From the NCBI GenBank assembly GCA_947628355.1, contig CANQZO010000085.1, positions 1-7,950 on the forward strand: a DNA stretch of 7,950 nt, written 5' to 3'. The position numbers and the translations under genes are program-made. Origin of the DNA: Candidatus Gastranaerophilales bacterium (GTDB lineage Bacteria; Cyanobacteriota; Vampirovibrionia; Gastranaerophilales; Gastranaerophilaceae). Positions 7,112 through 7,950 of the stretch are shown piece after piece. The notes beneath the pieces were generated by a model. The model was given only the letters and a program-made list of their open reading frames with translations. It was not told the DNA's origin and did no database searches. Numbering within the stretch: position 1 is the first letter of the stretch; the number at the start of each line of letters is the position of its first letter.

Positions 7112-7950
7112 TTTTCTTCTTTCAAAATTGGTATAATAAAAGGAATTAATTCATCCCAAGCCTTTTCCGTCGGGTGCAGATTGTCCTGCATTTTGTATTC
7201 GGGTGAGTTTAAGTCTGCTTTAATATAATCACTTACTTTTAAAACAATAAAATTGTTTTCTTTTAGTTTGTCAATAAAAACATCTGTATGGTTTAAATGC
7301 CAGTCATCATAAACTATAACAATAAATTTGACTTTTCTGCCCCAATGTTTTTCCATAGCCTCTCTTGATAAAAGAAAATATTTAAGAGCTGTATCTGTTA
7401 ACTTTTCGTTATTGTCGAAGTTTTTTATATATTTATCCGCATAAACATGATTAAAATGTTTGATTGTGTATAGTGAATTGAAAAAAGTAACAGGCTGATT
7501 GTTGTAATTATCCATTACAAATTTATCTTTTTTTAAAGTGTAATGGGGATAAATAAAACTGTCGGTTATATCAAAATAATTTAGTAAAGTTCGCCTGAAA
7601 TGGTCATTAATCATAATATAAATAACTGTATCAGAGGGCGGAACATCTTTATAAAAATCTCTGCCTTTTTCATCATTAGTCTGAAAATACATTAAATGCC
7701 AGCTTCCGCCAACTATTCCCCTGTTATAAACAGGACTTTTCAGCTTATGCGCCAGCTTGTAACTGAATGTTTGATTGTATTTTAAATATTGACCGTAAGC
7801 GTAAGAGCCTCCGAATAAAATAATAGGACGGCAATCTTTTTTGCCTTTGCAATATTTAAGTCCGTCGGGTTTTCTGCTCCAGTGATAAATATCGTCTTTT
7901 TGTTTAAAAAATCCGCTTAAATCATAAATGTAGCTTGGAATATAATTTTT
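7108..7950 (-). CDS. SGNH/GDSL-like hydrolase, copy 1 (upstream), N-terminus cut by window edge
   Basis: Partial gene: 280 C-terminal residues are present, with the frame open to the last base. The ATG at 7692 is internal, because the homology to the downstream paralog continues without a stop to 7950. Block I is IILFGGSYAYG (Ser codon 7804-7806). Block II is NRGIVGGSWH. Block III is VIYIMINDH, with the expected Asn at 7606-7608. Block V is DNLHP (His codon 7174-7176, Asp codon 7183-7185). All four SGNH positions are therefore present. It aligns with the next gene nearly end to end, including NQTFSYKLAH, PVYNR and VKHFN/IKHFN-type stretches, so the two arose by tandem duplication. It ends in an ATGA overlap with the downstream copy, so the two are almost surely one transcript. 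The membrane segment and promoter, if any, lie outside the window. The acyl substrate is unknown. Confidence 0.7.
   Translation of the reverse strand, partial: KNYIPSYIYDLSGFFKQKDDIYHWSRKPDGLKYCKGKKDCRPIILFGGSYAYGQYLKYNQTFSYKLAHKLKSPVYNRGIVGGSWHLMYFQTNDEKGRDFYKDVPPSDTVIYIMINDHFRRTLLNYFDITDSFIYPHYTLKKDKFVMDNYNNQPVTFFNSLYTIKHFNHVYADKYIKNFDNNEKLTDTALKYFLLSREAMEKHWGRKVKFIVIVYDDWHLNHTDVFIDKLKENNFIVLKVSDYIKADLNSPEYKMQDNLHPTEKAWDELIPFIIPILKEEK

Larger units (their letters stand above)
6137..7950 (-). repeat. Tandem gene duplication (paralogous SGNH-like pair)
   Basis: The two genes encode colinear proteins with shared blocks around the Ser, Gly, Asn/Asp and Asp-x-x-His positions and nearly identical short runs such as NQTFSYKLAH and SDTVIYIM. 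The DNA has diverged clearly, so this is an old duplication rather than a recent repeat. Confidence 0.75.

Noticed and set aside
7108..7692. 194-residue reading of the upstream SGNH gene starting at 7692
   Set aside because: The frame continues open to 7950 and encodes the nucleophile block FGGSYAYG upstream, colinear with the paralog. Met at 7692 is internal.

Overview
The window is AT-rich, densely coding and carries typical bacterial ribosome-binding sites. It holds six protein genes, two of them cut by the window edges. No RNA gene, mobile element or CRISPR array was recognised. The organism looks like a low-GC, probably gut- or host-associated bacterium. Candidatus Gastranaerophilales (Melainabacteria) or a similar low-GC lineage would fit, but this is a weak inference from composition and gene style.

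Left part (1-4775, minus strand, read right to left): an atypical 2-isopropylmalate synthase (LeuA-like) is followed 3 nt later by an exported GH13 glucan/disaccharide enzyme that mixes amylosucrase and trehalose-synthase features. An 80-bp gap with its own likely promoter then leads to a GH77 4-alpha-glucanotransferase (MalQ), cut at the left edge after 374 codons. The two sugar enzymes suggest alpha-glucan or maltose/trehalose/sucrose turnover. The link with leucine biosynthesis looks like operon hitch-hiking rather than a shared pathway.

Middle (4776-6142): a 74-bp divergent intergenic region carries a good promoter for purB, the adenylosuccinate lyase of purine synthesis. All the active-site residues expected from the Bacillus enzyme are present.

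Right part (6137-7950, minus strand): two tandem paralogous SGNH/GDSL-like proteins overlap by ATGA. The downstream copy is membrane-anchored; the upstream copy is cut by the right edge. They face purB and its 3' end overlaps theirs by 6 bp. They are more AT-rich than the rest, especially the downstream copy, and their substrate is unknown. They differ at the position of the catalytic-block Asn, which hints at divergence of function within the pair.

The most interesting points are the exported GH13 protein that sits between two known subfamilies, the LeuA with a mixed type 1/type 2 active-site signature, and the SGNH pair with an Asn-to-Asp change in one member.
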